DNA of 64,000 nucleotides. Source: JBNNGK01 sp050268245. GTDB taxonomy: Bacteria > Pseudomonadota > Gammaproteobacteria > Enterobacterales > Enterobacteriaceae. Every line of letters begins with the position of its first letter. Positions within the stretch are counted from its first letter, which is position 1. The translations under genes and the position numbers were made by a program. The notes under the pieces are model-generated. The model was not told the origin of the DNA, searched no databases, and worked only from the letters and a program-made list of their open reading frames with translations. Of the stretch, positions 42,307-50,801 are shown piece by piece. The stretch is from contig NZ_JBNNGK010000001.1 of the NCBI RefSeq assembly GCF_050268245.1, forward strand, positions 248,001 through 312,000. The letters are read 5' to 3'.

Positions 42307-45183
42307 ATGGAAAAGACAAACAGTCAGCTCGACACCGCTTATGATCCAACCCAGATCGAACAGAAGCTGTACGACCATTGGGAAAGCCAGGGTTACTTCA
42401 AACCGAACGGCGATACCAGCCAGGAAAGCTTCTGCATCATGATCCCGCCGCCGAACGTTACCGGCAGCCTGCATATGGGTCACGCTTTCCAGCAAACCAT
42501 CATGGATACCATGATCCGCTATCAGCGTATGCAGGGTAAAAACACCCTGTGGCAAGCGGGCACCGATCACGCGGGTATCGCGACGCAAATGGTGGTTGAG
42601 CGTAAAATCGCCGCGGAAGAAGGCAAAACGCGCCACGACTACGGCCGCGATGCGTTCATCGATAAAATCTGGCAGTGGAAGGCCGAATCCGGCGGGACGA
42701 TCACCCGTCAGATGCGCCGTCTGGGCAACTCCGTAGACTGGGAGCGTGAGCGCTTCACGATGGACGATGGCCTGTCCAACGCGGTGAAAGAAGTGTTTGT
42801 GCGCCTATACAACGAAGATCTGATCTATCGCGGCAAACGTCTGGTGAACTGGGATCCGAAACTGCGCACTGCTATTTCCGATCTGGAAGTGGAAAACCGC
42901 GAGTCCAAAGGTTCCATGTGGCACCTGCGCTATCCGCTGGCCGATGGGGCGAAAACGGCAGAAGGTAAAGACCACCTGATCGTGGCCACCACCCGCCCGG
43001 AAACCGTGCTGGGTGACACCGGCGTGGCGGTTAACCCGGAAGATCCGCGTTACAAAGATCTGATTGGCAAAGAGATCATTCTGCCGCTGGTCGGCCGCCG
43101 TATCCGCATCGTCGGCGATGAACACGCCGACATGGAAAAAGGCACCGGCTGCGTGAAGATCACGCCAGCGCATGACTTCAATGACTATGAAGTGGGCAAA
43201 CGCCATGGCCTGCCGATGATCAACATTCTGACTTTCGACGGCGATATTCGTCAGGAAGCCGAAGTGTTCGATACGCTGGGTGAAGCCAGCACCGCATACA
43301 GCAACGACATCCCCGCCCAGTTCCGTGGCCTGGAGCGCTTCGCCGCACGTAAAGCGGTGGTTGCCGCCTTCGACGAACTCGGCCTGCTGGACGAAATCAA
43401 ACCGCACGACCTGACCGTCCCTTATGGCGATCGCGGCGGCGTGGTCATCGAGCCGATGTTAACCGACCAATGGTACGTGCGCACTGCACCGCTGGCTAAA
43501 GTAGCGGTAGAAGCGGTTGAGCAAGGCGACATTCAGTTCGTGCCAAAACAGTACGAAAATATGTACTTCAGCTGGATGCGTGACATTCAGGATTGGTGTA
43601 TCTCTCGCCAACTGTGGTGGGGCCATCGCATTCCCGCTTGGTATGACGCCAACGGTAAAGTGTACGTCGGCCGTACCGAAGAAGAAGTGCGTCGCGAAAA
43701 TAACCTGGGTGCAGACGTTGCGCTGAGCCAAGACGAAGACGTGTTGGATACCTGGTTCTCATCCGGCCTGTGGACCTTCTCGACCCTGGGCTGGCCAGAA
43801 CAGACCGACGCGCTCAAAACCTTCCACCCAACCAGCGTGATGGTCAGTGGCTTCGACATCATTTTCTTCTGGATTGCGCGCATGATCATGCTGACCATGC
43901 ACTTTATCAAAGATGAAAATGGCAAACCGCAGGTGCCGTTCCACACCGTCTACATGACCGGTTTGATCCGTGACGACGAAGGGCAGAAGATGTCCAAATC
44001 CAAGGGTAACGTGATTGACCCGCTGGATATGGTCGACGGTATCTCGCTGGAAGACCTGCTGGAAAAACGCACCGGCAACATGATGCAGCCGCAACTGGCG
44101 GAAAAAATCCGCAAGCGTACCGAGAAACAATTCCCGAACGGCATCGAACCGCACGGTACCGACGCCCTGCGCTTTACCTTGGCGGCGCTGGCCTCGACCG
44201 GCCGCGACATCAACTGGGATATGAAGCGCTTGGAAGGTTACCGCAACTTCTGTAACAAGCTGTGGAACGCCAGCCGTTTCGTGCTGATGAACGCCGAAAC
44301 GCAAGATTGCGGCTTTAACGGCGGCGAAAAACAGTTGTCGCTGGCAGACCGTTGGATCTTGGCTGAATTTAACCGCACGGTGAAAGCCTACCGCGAAGCG
44401 CTGGACACCTATCGCTTCGACATTGCGGCGAATATTCTGTACGAATTCACCTGGAACCAGTTCTGCGACTGGTATCTGGAACTGACCAAACCGATCGTCA
44501 GCAACGGCAGCGAAGCGGAACAGCGTGGCACTCGTCATACGCTGATCACCGTGCTGGAAGCGCTGCTGCGTCTGGCACACCCGATCATTCCGTTTATCAC
44601 CGAAACCATTTGGCAGCGTGTTAAGCAGATTAAAGGCATCACTGACGATACCATCATGCTGCAACCGTTCCCGGCTTACGACGCCGCGTTGGAAGATACG
44701 CAGGCATTGGCGGACCTGGAATGGATCAAGCAGGCGATCACCGCGGTGCGTAATATTCGTGCCGAAATGAACATTGCGCCGAGCAAGCAGTTGGACGTGT
44801 TACTGCGTAACGCGAATGGTGACGCACAGCGCCGCGTGCAGGAAAACCAAAGCTTTATCCAAAAGCTGGCACGTCTGCAATCCCTCACGCTGCTGCCCGC
44901 GGGCGAGAAAGGCCCGGTATCCGTCACCAAGTTGGTGGACGGCGCCGAGTTGCTGATCCCGATGGCCGGCTTTATCGATAAAGACGCTGAGCTTGCACGT
45001 CTGGCGAAGGAGATGGCTAAACTGGACGGTGAAATCGCCGCGATCGAAGGCAAGCTGGCTAACGAAGGCTTTGTGGCACGTGCACCGGAAGCGGTAGTTG
45101 CCAAAGAGCGCGATCGTCTGGCCGCCTGCCAAGAAGGCAAAGTGAAACTGCAAGAACAGCAGGCGACCATCGCCGCGCTGTGA
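42307..45183 (+). CDS. valS: Valyl-tRNA synthetase
   Basis: 958-residue class Ia synthetase. HIGH-like motif PPPNVTGSLHMGHAFQQ (~40-56), KMSKS loop in GQKMSKSKGNVIDP (~553-566), editing domain between with TTRPETVLGDTG (~225), anticodon-binding domain, and a C-terminal coiled coil (LARLAKEMAKLDGEIAAIEGKLANEGF) typical of ValS. I start at the ATG at 42307 (MEKTN); a TTG four codons earlier is possible. Confidence 0.97.
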   Translation: MEKTNSQLDTAYDPTQIEQKLYDHWESQGYFKPNGDTSQESFCIMIPPPNVTGSLHMGHAFQQTIMDTMIRYQRMQGKNTLWQAGTDHAGIATQMVVERKIAAEEGKTRHDYGRDAFIDKIWQWKAESGGTITRQMRRLGNSVDWERERFTMDDGLSNAVKEVFVRLYNEDLIYRGKRLVNWDPKLRTAISDLEVENRESKGSMWHLRYPLADGAKTAEGKDHLIVATTRPETVLGDTGVAVNPEDPRYKDLIGKEIILPLVGRRIRIVGDEHADMEKGTGCVKITPAHDFNDYEVGKRHGLPMINILTFDGDIRQEAEVFDTLGEASTAYSNDIPAQFRGLERFAARKAVVAAFDELGLLDEIKPHDLTVPYGDRGGVVIEPMLTDQWYVRTAPLAKVAVEAVEQGDIQFVPKQYENMYFSWMRDIQDWCISRQLWWGHRIPAWYDANGKVYVGRTEEEVRRENNLGADVALSQDEDVLDTWFSSGLWTFSTLGWPEQTDALKTFHPTSVMVSGFDIIFFWIARMIMLTMHFIKDENGKPQVPFHTVYMTGLIRDDEGQKMSKSKGNVIDPLDMVDGISLEDLLEKRTGNMMQPQLAEKIRKRTEKQFPNGIEPHGTDALRFTLAALASTGRDINWDMKRLEGYRNFCNKLWNASRFVLMNAETQDCGFNGGEKQLSLADRWILAEFNRTVKAYREALDTYRFDIAANILYEFTWNQFCDWYLELTKPIVSNGSEAEQRGTRHTLITVLEALLRLAHPIIPFITETIWQRVKQIKGITDDTIMLQPFPAYDAALEDTQALADLEWIKQAITAVRNIRAEMNIAPSKQLDVLLRNANGDAQRRVQENQSFIQKLARLQSLTLLPAGEKGPVSVTKLVDGAELLIPMAGFIDKDAELARLAKEMAKLDGEIAAIEGKLANEGFVARAPEAVVAKERDRLAACQEGKVKLQEQQATIAAL

Positions 45184-45606
45184 TGTGGTGGGCGCGGCAT
45201 GCCGCGCCCCTACGTTGAACGTATGGTGTAACCACCCGCCCCCGCCGCTGGCTGCAGCGGCGTCATTATGTTGACCACACCCGCCGCCAAAAATCACGCA
45301 ACCCGTAGCAACAACGTCATTATATTAACGACACCTACCCCCAACATGTAGGGGCGTAGCATGCTGCGCCCACGGTAAGCGATAGCCTGCGTCCTGAACC
45401 ATTCACAAAAGCCGGAAATGCAACGTCAGTATACTGGCCGCACCCGCTGCTAACCTGTAGGGGCGTAGCATGCTGCGCCCATTAAATATAATTGGTGTCA
45501 CTGCATACCCTTTTTCTTTCCCCCGCGTATCCAACATGAATTATCAATAAGTTACGACAAGCGTTAAAAAAAGGGTGAATCAGATATAAAGAGATTAAAC
45601 GAGGTT
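45184..45606. repeat. Repeat cluster between valS and miaE
   Basis: Three palindromes: GGGCGCGGCATGCCGCGCCC (45190-45209, perfect), then GGGCGTAGCATGCTGCGCCC at 45352 and 45461. No copies of the GGCCGGGCATGCCCGGCC partner are present. The repeated phrases GTAGGGGCGTAGCATGCTGC and CGTCA-TATA-TTAAC-like spacers indicate a degenerate ~110-bp unit. The rest of the gap up to miaE has no gene. One of the hairpins may act as the valS/miaE bidirectional end. Confidence 0.85.
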
Positions 45607-46365
45607 TCAGGCGGGTACGCCGCTGTGAAAACGCAACTCGCTGTCCGGTGACTGGATCAGCGCGGCTTCGATACGGCCGAAATGCGCCACACGATCGCTG
45701 ATGTCCCCCCCCGCGATCTGTTCCGCCAGCGACAGATAATCTTGATAGTGCCGCGCTTCCGAACGCAGCAGCGACACGTAAAAGCGGTTCAACTCATCAT
45801 CTAAATGCGGTGCCAATTTGGCAAAACGTTCACACGAGCGCGCTTCGATATAGGCTCCACAGATCAGTTTGTCGACCAACGTGACCGGATCGTGGGTGCG
45901 CACCTCGCGGATCATCCCTTTGGCATAACGGCTCGCGGTGATCTTTTTATACGCGATACCCCGCGACTGCATGATCTCAAGCACCTGCGAGAAGTGGTGC
46001 AATTCCTCTTTGATCAACAGCACCATTTTATCCAACAGCTCCTGCCCATAAGCCGAACCGTTTTTCGGTAAAATTTTCTTGGTGAATTGGCTCTGCTGAA
46101 ACAGCGCTTCCGGCATCGCCTGCGACTCATGCACGAACGCCTCGTAAGGCCTGAGCAGCGCAAGTAATGCATCGCCACTCTCTTTATCTGCCACATAGCG
46201 TCGAATCAGCCACATACCGGTCTGGGCGGCTTTCAGCTCGCACACCAAGTGATCGGTCAGTAGCAACGGCAGGTTTTCCTGCCGCCGTGCGGTCGCGATC
46301 CAAGCATCGGGGGTTTCACAATGTAGGAAACGTAAAATGGGGGATAATAGTGATTGGTAAGTCAT
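45607..46365 (-). CDS. miaE: tRNA-(ms2io6A)-hydroxylase MiaE
   Basis: 252-residue non-haem diiron monooxygenase that hydroxylates the isopentenyl group of ms2i6A37 in tRNA, using O2. Diiron ligands are in HLVCELKAAQTG (~43), IKEELHHFSQVLE (~118-125), CGAYIEARSCERF (~170) and SEARHYQDYLSL (~202-209). It is absent from E. coli but present in Salmonella and Serratia near rraB/argI. It starts 56 nt beyond the rraB stop in the same direction. Confidence 0.9.
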   Translation of the reverse strand: MTYQSLLSPILRFLHCETPDAWIATARRQENLPLLLTDHLVCELKAAQTGMWLIRRYVADKESGDALLALLRPYEAFVHESQAMPEALFQQSQFTKKILPKNGSAYGQELLDKMVLLIKEELHHFSQVLEIMQSRGIAYKKITASRYAKGMIREVRTHDPVTLVDKLICGAYIEARSCERFAKLAPHLDDELNRFYVSLLRSEARHYQDYLSLAEQIAGGDISDRVAHFGRIEAALIQSPDSELRFHSGVPA

Positions 46366-46421
46366 GTCAGCTTATCAAGGCCGGCTGGCACCGGCCCAAA
46401 GAATGGGGTTAGCAATAAGAA

Positions 46422-46853
46422 TTAGTGGCGTTTACCGTCGTCGTCTTCGTCGATGAATTCGCCATCTTCGTCGTCTTCGTCGTCACCGTCTTCGCCGTTC
46501 GGATCTTCGTAGTAGGTGCCCCAACCGTCGTAGTTCACACCACATTTTTCCGCTAAGGCCACCAGTTGCTCTACCTGCGTGTCGATCACCTCTGCGTTCA
46601 GCCCCACTTCACTGATCACATCACAACACATCAGCAGCGAGCCATCTTCCACTTCCAGCTCTTCCGCATCGGTCACTTCGTAGCCCAATTTGAAAGCTTC
46701 AACCGCCGCCTGCTCCAAGACTTCGAACTTTTCGGCAGAGAAATGGTGCTCAATAGTGTAGAGCGCATCCGGATCGCTGCCGTCTTCCAGCAGTTCTTCG
46801 ATGATCAGACGGGTTTCTTCACGTTGTTCTTCCAGCAATTCGCGATTTGCCAT
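46422..46853 (-). CDS. rraB: RNase E inhibitor protein RraB
   Basis: 143-residue acidic regulator binding RNase E and altering its cleavage. Reads ELLEEQREETRLIIEELLEDGSDPDALYTIEHHFS, LLMCCDV and CGVNYDGWGTYYEDPN, then a strongly acidic tail GEDGDDEDDEDGEFIDEDDD. Matches E. coli RraB (YjgD), with a slightly longer tail. Divergent from argF. Confidence 0.94.
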   Translation of the reverse strand: MANRELLEEQREETRLIIEELLEDGSDPDALYTIEHHFSAEKFEVLEQAAVEAFKLGYEVTDAEELEVEDGSLLMCCDVISEVGLNAEVIDTQVEQLVALAEKCGVNYDGWGTYYEDPNGEDGDDEDDEDGEFIDEDDDGKRH

Positions 46854-46952
46854 GTCTCTATCCTCAATAAATGGCTTTCATTACTTCTATTTTCACACAC
46901 CGCCGTCGCCACTGCTACGTTAAACAGCAAAGATTTCTACCTTGGGGTTGAA

Positions 46953-46991
46953 TTTGAATATTCATACATATAAAGTGAATTTAAATTCAAA
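46953..46991 (+). promoter_or_regulatory. Tandem ARG boxes upstream of argF
   Basis: Box 2 at 46974-46991 (AGTGAATTTAAATTCAAA) fits the ArgR consensus WNTGAATWWWWATTCANW fully. Box 1 at 46953-46970 (TTTGAATATTCATACATA) fits with two changes. They are 3 bp apart, the standard spacing for an ArgR hexamer. They end 25 bp before the argF ATG. Confidence 0.88.
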
Positions 46992-47016
46992 TAAAGAACA
47001 TCAAGGATACCCGACA

Positions 47017-48036
47017 ATGAGCACGATGAATCCGTTCTATAAACGTCATTTCCTGAAGTTATCGGATTTCACGCCAGCGGAGATCCATGCCCTGCTGGCA
47101 TTAGCCGCCAGCTTGAAACAAGCGAAGCAATGCGGCACAGAAACCCGCCATTTACAGGGTAAAAACATCGCGCTCATCTTCGAAAAAGATTCGACCCGCA
47201 CCCGGTGCTCTTTCGAAGTTGCCGCTTTCGACCAAGGCGCGCAGGTCACTTACCTTGGCCCAAGCGGCAGCCAAATCGGCCATAAAGAATCAATGAAAGA
47301 TACCGCGCGGGTGCTTGGCCGGATGTATGACGGCATTCAATACCGTGGTTACGGCCAGTCGTTGGTCGAAACTTTGGCAGAGTATGCAGGTGTGCCGGTG
47401 TGGAACGGTTTGACCGACGAGTTCCACCCAACGCAACTGCTCGCCGACTTACTGACCGTGCAGGAACACTTGCCAGACACGCCGCTGTCGGCGGTGAAAT
47501 TTGCCTATATCGGTGATGCGCGCAATAACATGGGTAACACCTTGCTGGAAGCGGCAGCGTTAGTGGGGATGGATCTGCGCCTGGTAGCGCCAAAAGCCTG
47601 CTGGCCGCAGCCGGAGCTGGTCGCGCAATGCCAACAGCTCGCTCAGCAGACCGGGGGGAAAATTACCCTGACCGAAGACATCGCCGAAGGCGTACAGGAT
47701 GCCGATTTCCTCTATACCGACGTATGGGTGTCTATGGGCGAGCCGAAAGCGGTATGGCAAGAACGGATCGCCTTGCTAAAACCGTATCAGGTCAACATGG
47801 CGATGCTGCAACAAACCGGCAATCCAAACGTTAAGTTCCTACACTGTCTGCCCGCCTTTCATGACGATCAAACCGTGCTGGGTAAACAGATGGCGGAGCA
47901 ATACGGCCTGCATGGTGGGATGGAAGTTACCGACGAGGTGTTCGAATCGGCGCACAGCGTGGTGTTCGATCAGGCCGAAAACCGCCTGCATACCATCAAG
48001 GCGGTGATGGTCGCAACGCTGAGCCGCACACTTTAA
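47017..48036 (+). CDS. argF: Ornithine carbamoyltransferase
   Basis: 339-residue enzyme of arginine biosynthesis joining carbamoyl phosphate and ornithine. Carbamoyl-phosphate loop FEKDSTRTRCSFE (~55-67), HPTQLLADLLT (~136), DVWVSMGEP and catalytic HCLPAFHD (~275). Closest to E. coli ArgI. I start at the ATG at 47017 with AAGGATACCCGACA upstream; the frame from 46942 would begin inside the ARG boxes. The ATG three codons on (MNPFYKRHF) is an alternative. Regulated by arginine through ArgR. Confidence 0.95.
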   Translation: MSTMNPFYKRHFLKLSDFTPAEIHALLALAASLKQAKQCGTETRHLQGKNIALIFEKDSTRTRCSFEVAAFDQGAQVTYLGPSGSQIGHKESMKDTARVLGRMYDGIQYRGYGQSLVETLAEYAGVPVWNGLTDEFHPTQLLADLLTVQEHLPDTPLSAVKFAYIGDARNNMGNTLLEAAALVGMDLRLVAPKACWPQPELVAQCQQLAQQTGGKITLTEDIAEGVQDADFLYTDVWVSMGEPKAVWQERIALLKPYQVNMAMLQQTGNPNVKFLHCLPAFHDDQTVLGKQMAEQYGLHGGMEVTDEVFESAHSVVFDQAENRLHTIKAVMVATLSRTL

Positions 48037-48305
48037 CCCCGTCAGGCGACCGTTTATCCATCTGGCTTATCGCCCCCTCGCGGGGAAGCGGCCAAACCTA
48101 TCACGCGCAGAGGCGCAAAAAACATTGCCGGGGCGCGTCACGCACAGGCAATGGGGGGCGGAGTTCAGCCCGCTCCCCACCTCATCTTCCCAACGTTATC
48201 CCGGCGGTTTCACGTTATCGGCCTTCACGTTGCTCTCAGGGATAATTACCGTGAAGGGACACCAGCCAATCGGTTGCTTACTGACAAAAATCTGCGTTTT
48301 AGCGC

Positions 48306-48333
48306 TTGCAGTAGCGAAAAGCACGCGTATAAT
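48306..48333 (+). promoter_or_regulatory. pyrL-pyrBI promoter
   Basis: TTGCAG (48306-48311) and a consensus TATAAT (48328-48333), 16 bp apart, 25 bp upstream of the leader peptide ATG. Confidence 0.8.
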
Positions 48334-48358
48334 TCGCGGCAATTTGCCAGGAGAAAGC

Positions 48359-48460
48359 ATGAAAAACGCCGTTAGTTTTGTTCATCACATGCGACAACAC
48401 GCACTGCCTAATGGCAGCCAAATGCCGTTGTTTCTCCTGTTGCTAAACCGATCGTATTAA
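48359..48460 (+). CDS. pyrL: pyrBI operon leader peptide PyrL
   Basis: 33-residue leader with GGAGAAAGC before the ATG. Product MKNAVSFVHHMRQHALPNGS then QMPLFLLLLNRSY; the last codons run through a pyrimidine-rich tract just before a strong terminator that begins at its stop. In E. coli, UTP shortage stalls RNA polymerase in such U-rich tracts, letting the leader ribosome disrupt the terminator. Sequence differs from E. coli PyrL, but architecture is the same. Confidence 0.88.
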   Translation: MKNAVSFVHHMRQHALPNGSQMPLFLLLLNRSY

Positions 48461-48485
48461 GCCCCTCATTGAGGGGCTTTTTTTT
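48459..48485 (+). terminator. pyrBI attenuator
   Basis: AGCCCCTCA/TGAGGGGCT forms a 9-bp stem overlapping the pyrL stop and is followed by eight or more T residues. It precedes pyrB by 50 nt, so it is the UTP-sensitive attenuator. Confidence 0.92.
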
Positions 48486-48535
48486 GCCTAAACAACATGT
48501 CCCGCGTCACGGGCATGCGTCGTGGAGAGTGAAAA

Positions 48536-49471
48536 ATGGCCAACCCGCTGTATCACAAACATATCATCTCTATTAACGATCTCGGCCGCGAGGAGTTGGA
48601 ATTGGTGCTGCGTACCGCCGCGAGCCTGAAAGCCCATCCTCAACCAGAATTGTTGAAGCATAAAGTGATCGCCAGTTGCTTCTTTGAGGCCTCAACGCGC
48701 ACGCGCCTGTCGTTTGAAACCGCCATTCAGCGCCTCGGCGCATCCGTGGTCGGCTTCTCAGACAGCAGTAACACCTCTCTCGGTAAAAAAGGCGAAACGC
48801 TGGCCGATACCATCTCGGTGATCGGCACCTATGTGGATGCCATCGTGATGCGTCATCCGCAAGAAGGCGCGTCGCGTCTAGCTTCTGAGTTCTCTGGCGG
48901 AATACCGGTGCTCAACGCGGGCGACGGTGCCAACCAACACCCCACCCAAACGCTGCTGGATTTGTTCACCATTCAGGAAACCCAAGGCCGTTTGAGCAAT
49001 ATCAACATCGCGATGGTCGGCGATCTGAAATATGGCCGCACCGTGCACTCGCTGACCCAGGCGCTGGCTAAATTTGACGGTAATCGATTCTTCTTCATCG
49101 CGCCGGACGCGCTAGCTATGCCAGCCTACATTTTGCAAATGCTGGAAGAAAAAGGCATTCAGTACAGCCTGCATAACAGCATTGAAGAGGTGGTGCCGGA
49201 GCTGGATATTCTCTACATGACCCGGGTACAGAAAGAGCGCCTCGATCCTTCCGAATACGCCAATGTTAAAGCGCAATTTGTGCTGCGCGCGGCGGATCTG
49301 CATCACGCACGTGACAACCTGAAGGTGCTGCACCCGCTACCGCGCATCGATGAGATCACCATTGATGTTGATAAAACGCCTTACGCGTACTACTTCCAAC
49401 AGGCGGGGAATGGCATCTTCGCCCGTCAGGCGCTGCTGGCGCTGGTATTGAACGCAGAATTGGATCTTTAA
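48536..49471 (+). CDS. pyrB: Aspartate carbamoyltransferase catalytic subunit
   Basis: 311 residues, same length as E. coli PyrB. First committed step of pyrimidine synthesis. FFEASTRTRLSFETA (~49-63), NQHPTQTLLDLFTIQE (~132-147), MTRVQKERLDPSEY and LHPLPRIDEI (~265). The ribosome site GGAGAGTGAAAA precedes the ATG. pyrI starts 12 nt after the stop. Confidence 0.97.
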   Translation: MANPLYHKHIISINDLGREELELVLRTAASLKAHPQPELLKHKVIASCFFEASTRTRLSFETAIQRLGASVVGFSDSSNTSLGKKGETLADTISVIGTYVDAIVMRHPQEGASRLASEFSGGIPVLNAGDGANQHPTQTLLDLFTIQETQGRLSNINIAMVGDLKYGRTVHSLTQALAKFDGNRFFFIAPDALAMPAYILQMLEEKGIQYSLHNSIEEVVPELDILYMTRVQKERLDPSEYANVKAQFVLRAADLHHARDNLKVLHPLPRIDEITIDVDKTPYAYYFQQAGNGIFARQALLALVLNAELDL

Positions 49472-49483
49472 GGGGGAATGACG

Positions 49484-49948
49484 ATGACGCACGATAACAA
49501 ACTCCAGGTTGAAGCTATTAAATGCGGCACGGTGATTGACCATATCCCGGCGCAAATCGGTTTTAAATTGCTGACGCTGTTCAAACTGACCGCGACCGAT
49601 CAGCGCATCACCATCGGCCTGAATTTGCCTTCCAAGGCGCTTGGCCACAAAGATTTGATTAAGATTGAGAACACCTTTCTGACTGAGCAACAGGCTAACC
49701 AACTGGCCATGTACGCGCCGAATGCCACCGTCAACCGTATCGACAATTACGACGTGGTGCGCAAACTGACGCTCAGCCTGCCAGATCAAATTGATGGCGT
49801 GCTCACCTGCCCGAACGGGAACTGTATCAGCCGCAGCGAACCGGTATCCTCTCGCTTTAGCGTGAAAGCGCGCGCCGATGAGGTACACCTGAAATGCCAC
49901 TACTGCGAGAAAGAGTTCGATCATCGGGTGGTATTACAGGCAGACTAG
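49484..49948 (+). CDS. pyrI: Aspartate carbamoyltransferase regulatory subunit
   Basis: 154-residue zinc-binding allosteric subunit. Nucleotide-binding region in HDNKLQVEAIKCGTVIDHIPAQIG and C-terminal Zn site CPNGNC...CHYCEKEFDH (four Cys). Starts MTHDNK as in E. coli at the ATG at 49484, with the GGGGG site 9 nt away; the ATG at 49478 is too close to it. Confidence 0.96.
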   Translation: MTHDNKLQVEAIKCGTVIDHIPAQIGFKLLTLFKLTATDQRITIGLNLPSKALGHKDLIKIENTFLTEQQANQLAMYAPNATVNRIDNYDVVRKLTLSLPDQIDGVLTCPNGNCISRSEPVSSRFSVKARADEVHLKCHYCEKEFDHRVVLQAD

Positions 49949-50049
49949 CCTGCCAGCACGCTCGGTAACCTGGAGTCAAAACAGACATACCGCTGGGGGA
50001 AACGGCGTGAAGTGCCGCCCCCACGCTGCGCCGCCTTGTATTCAATGCG

Positions 50050-50111
50050 CACACGCAATTTTACATTTTGCCAAGTATGGCGCTGTTCATCTGCGTGTGA
50101 CCCCCTATAAT
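50050..50111 (+). promoter_or_regulatory. Candidate ridA promoter with 8-bp inverted repeat
   Basis: CACACGCA (50050-50057) and TGCGTGTG (50092-50099) are perfect complements 34 bp apart; a consensus TATAAT follows at 50106-50111, 102 bp before the ridA ATG. The repeat brackets the -35 region, so it could be an operator pair or a long hairpin. No convincing -35. Confidence 0.5.
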
Positions 50112-50212
50112 GGATTGTTTGAAAATAATTACCCACGTTGCTACCCGGTGAATTTTACGCCGCAGCCCTTTATACCGCGGCCTGAAAGGCGCAGGGTCTA
50201 TCAGGAGGAAAC

Positions 50213-50599
50213 ATGTCACGTACTATCAGCACTGAACTCGCCCCGGCAGCCATTGGTCCTTACGTGCAGGGCGTTGACTTGGGCAGCATGATCATCACCT
50301 CGGGTCAAATTCCGGTTAACCCTAAAACGGGTGCCGTTGCCGACGATATTTCCGCACAGGCGCGCCAATCATTGGAAAACGTTAAAGCGATTGTCGAAGC
50401 CGCTGGCCTGAAAGTCGCCGACATCGTTAAGACCACGGTTTTCGTTAAGGATTTGGGCGATTTCGCTACCGTCAACGCCGTTTATGAAACCTTCTTCAGC
50501 GAGCATAGCGCTCCCTTCCCGGCGCGTTCTTGCGTTGAAGTCGCACGTCTGCCAAAAGACGTGAAAATCGAAATCGAAGCCATCGCCGTGCGCCGTTAA
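50213..50599 (+). CDS. ridA: 2-iminobutanoate/2-iminopropanoate deaminase
   Basis: 128-residue RidA/YjgF trimer that hydrolyses reactive enamine/imine intermediates from PLP enzymes such as IlvA. Reads ELAPAAIGPYVQGVDLGSMIITSGQIPVNP, VFVKDLGDFATVNAVYE and PARSCVEVARLPKDVKIEIEAIA, with the substrate-binding Arg in PARSCVEV. AGGAGGAAAC precedes the ATG. Downstream of pyrBI, as in E. coli. Confidence 0.96.
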   Translation: MSRTISTELAPAAIGPYVQGVDLGSMIITSGQIPVNPKTGAVADDISAQARQSLENVKAIVEAAGLKVADIVKTTVFVKDLGDFATVNAVYETFFSEHSAPFPARSCVEVARLPKDVKIEIEAIAVRR

Positions 50600-50801
50600 T
50601 CTTCGCGCATGACAGGAACGGTCAGCCACGGCTGGCCGTTTTCCTTTTAAGAATATTATTATTTGATTAAATTCAATCAGTAATGAGAACACGTTTTTAT
50701 TTTTAAACCCATAATTAAATTACGTCTATAATTATTGTCGTCCGGCCGGGCTTTATTCTCTTCGCATTTTCTTATGCAAAAAATTCAGTTAGGAGAAAAC
50801 C

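Noticed and set aside
42805..44664. Long - strand frames opposite valS
   Set aside because: High-GC antisense shadows of valS with His/Gln/Val-rich low-quality translations and no ribosome sites.
46942..47016. N-terminal extension of argF
   Set aside because: It would be translated from within the ARG boxes, and homology to ornithine carbamoyltransferase starts later, after a proper ribosome site.
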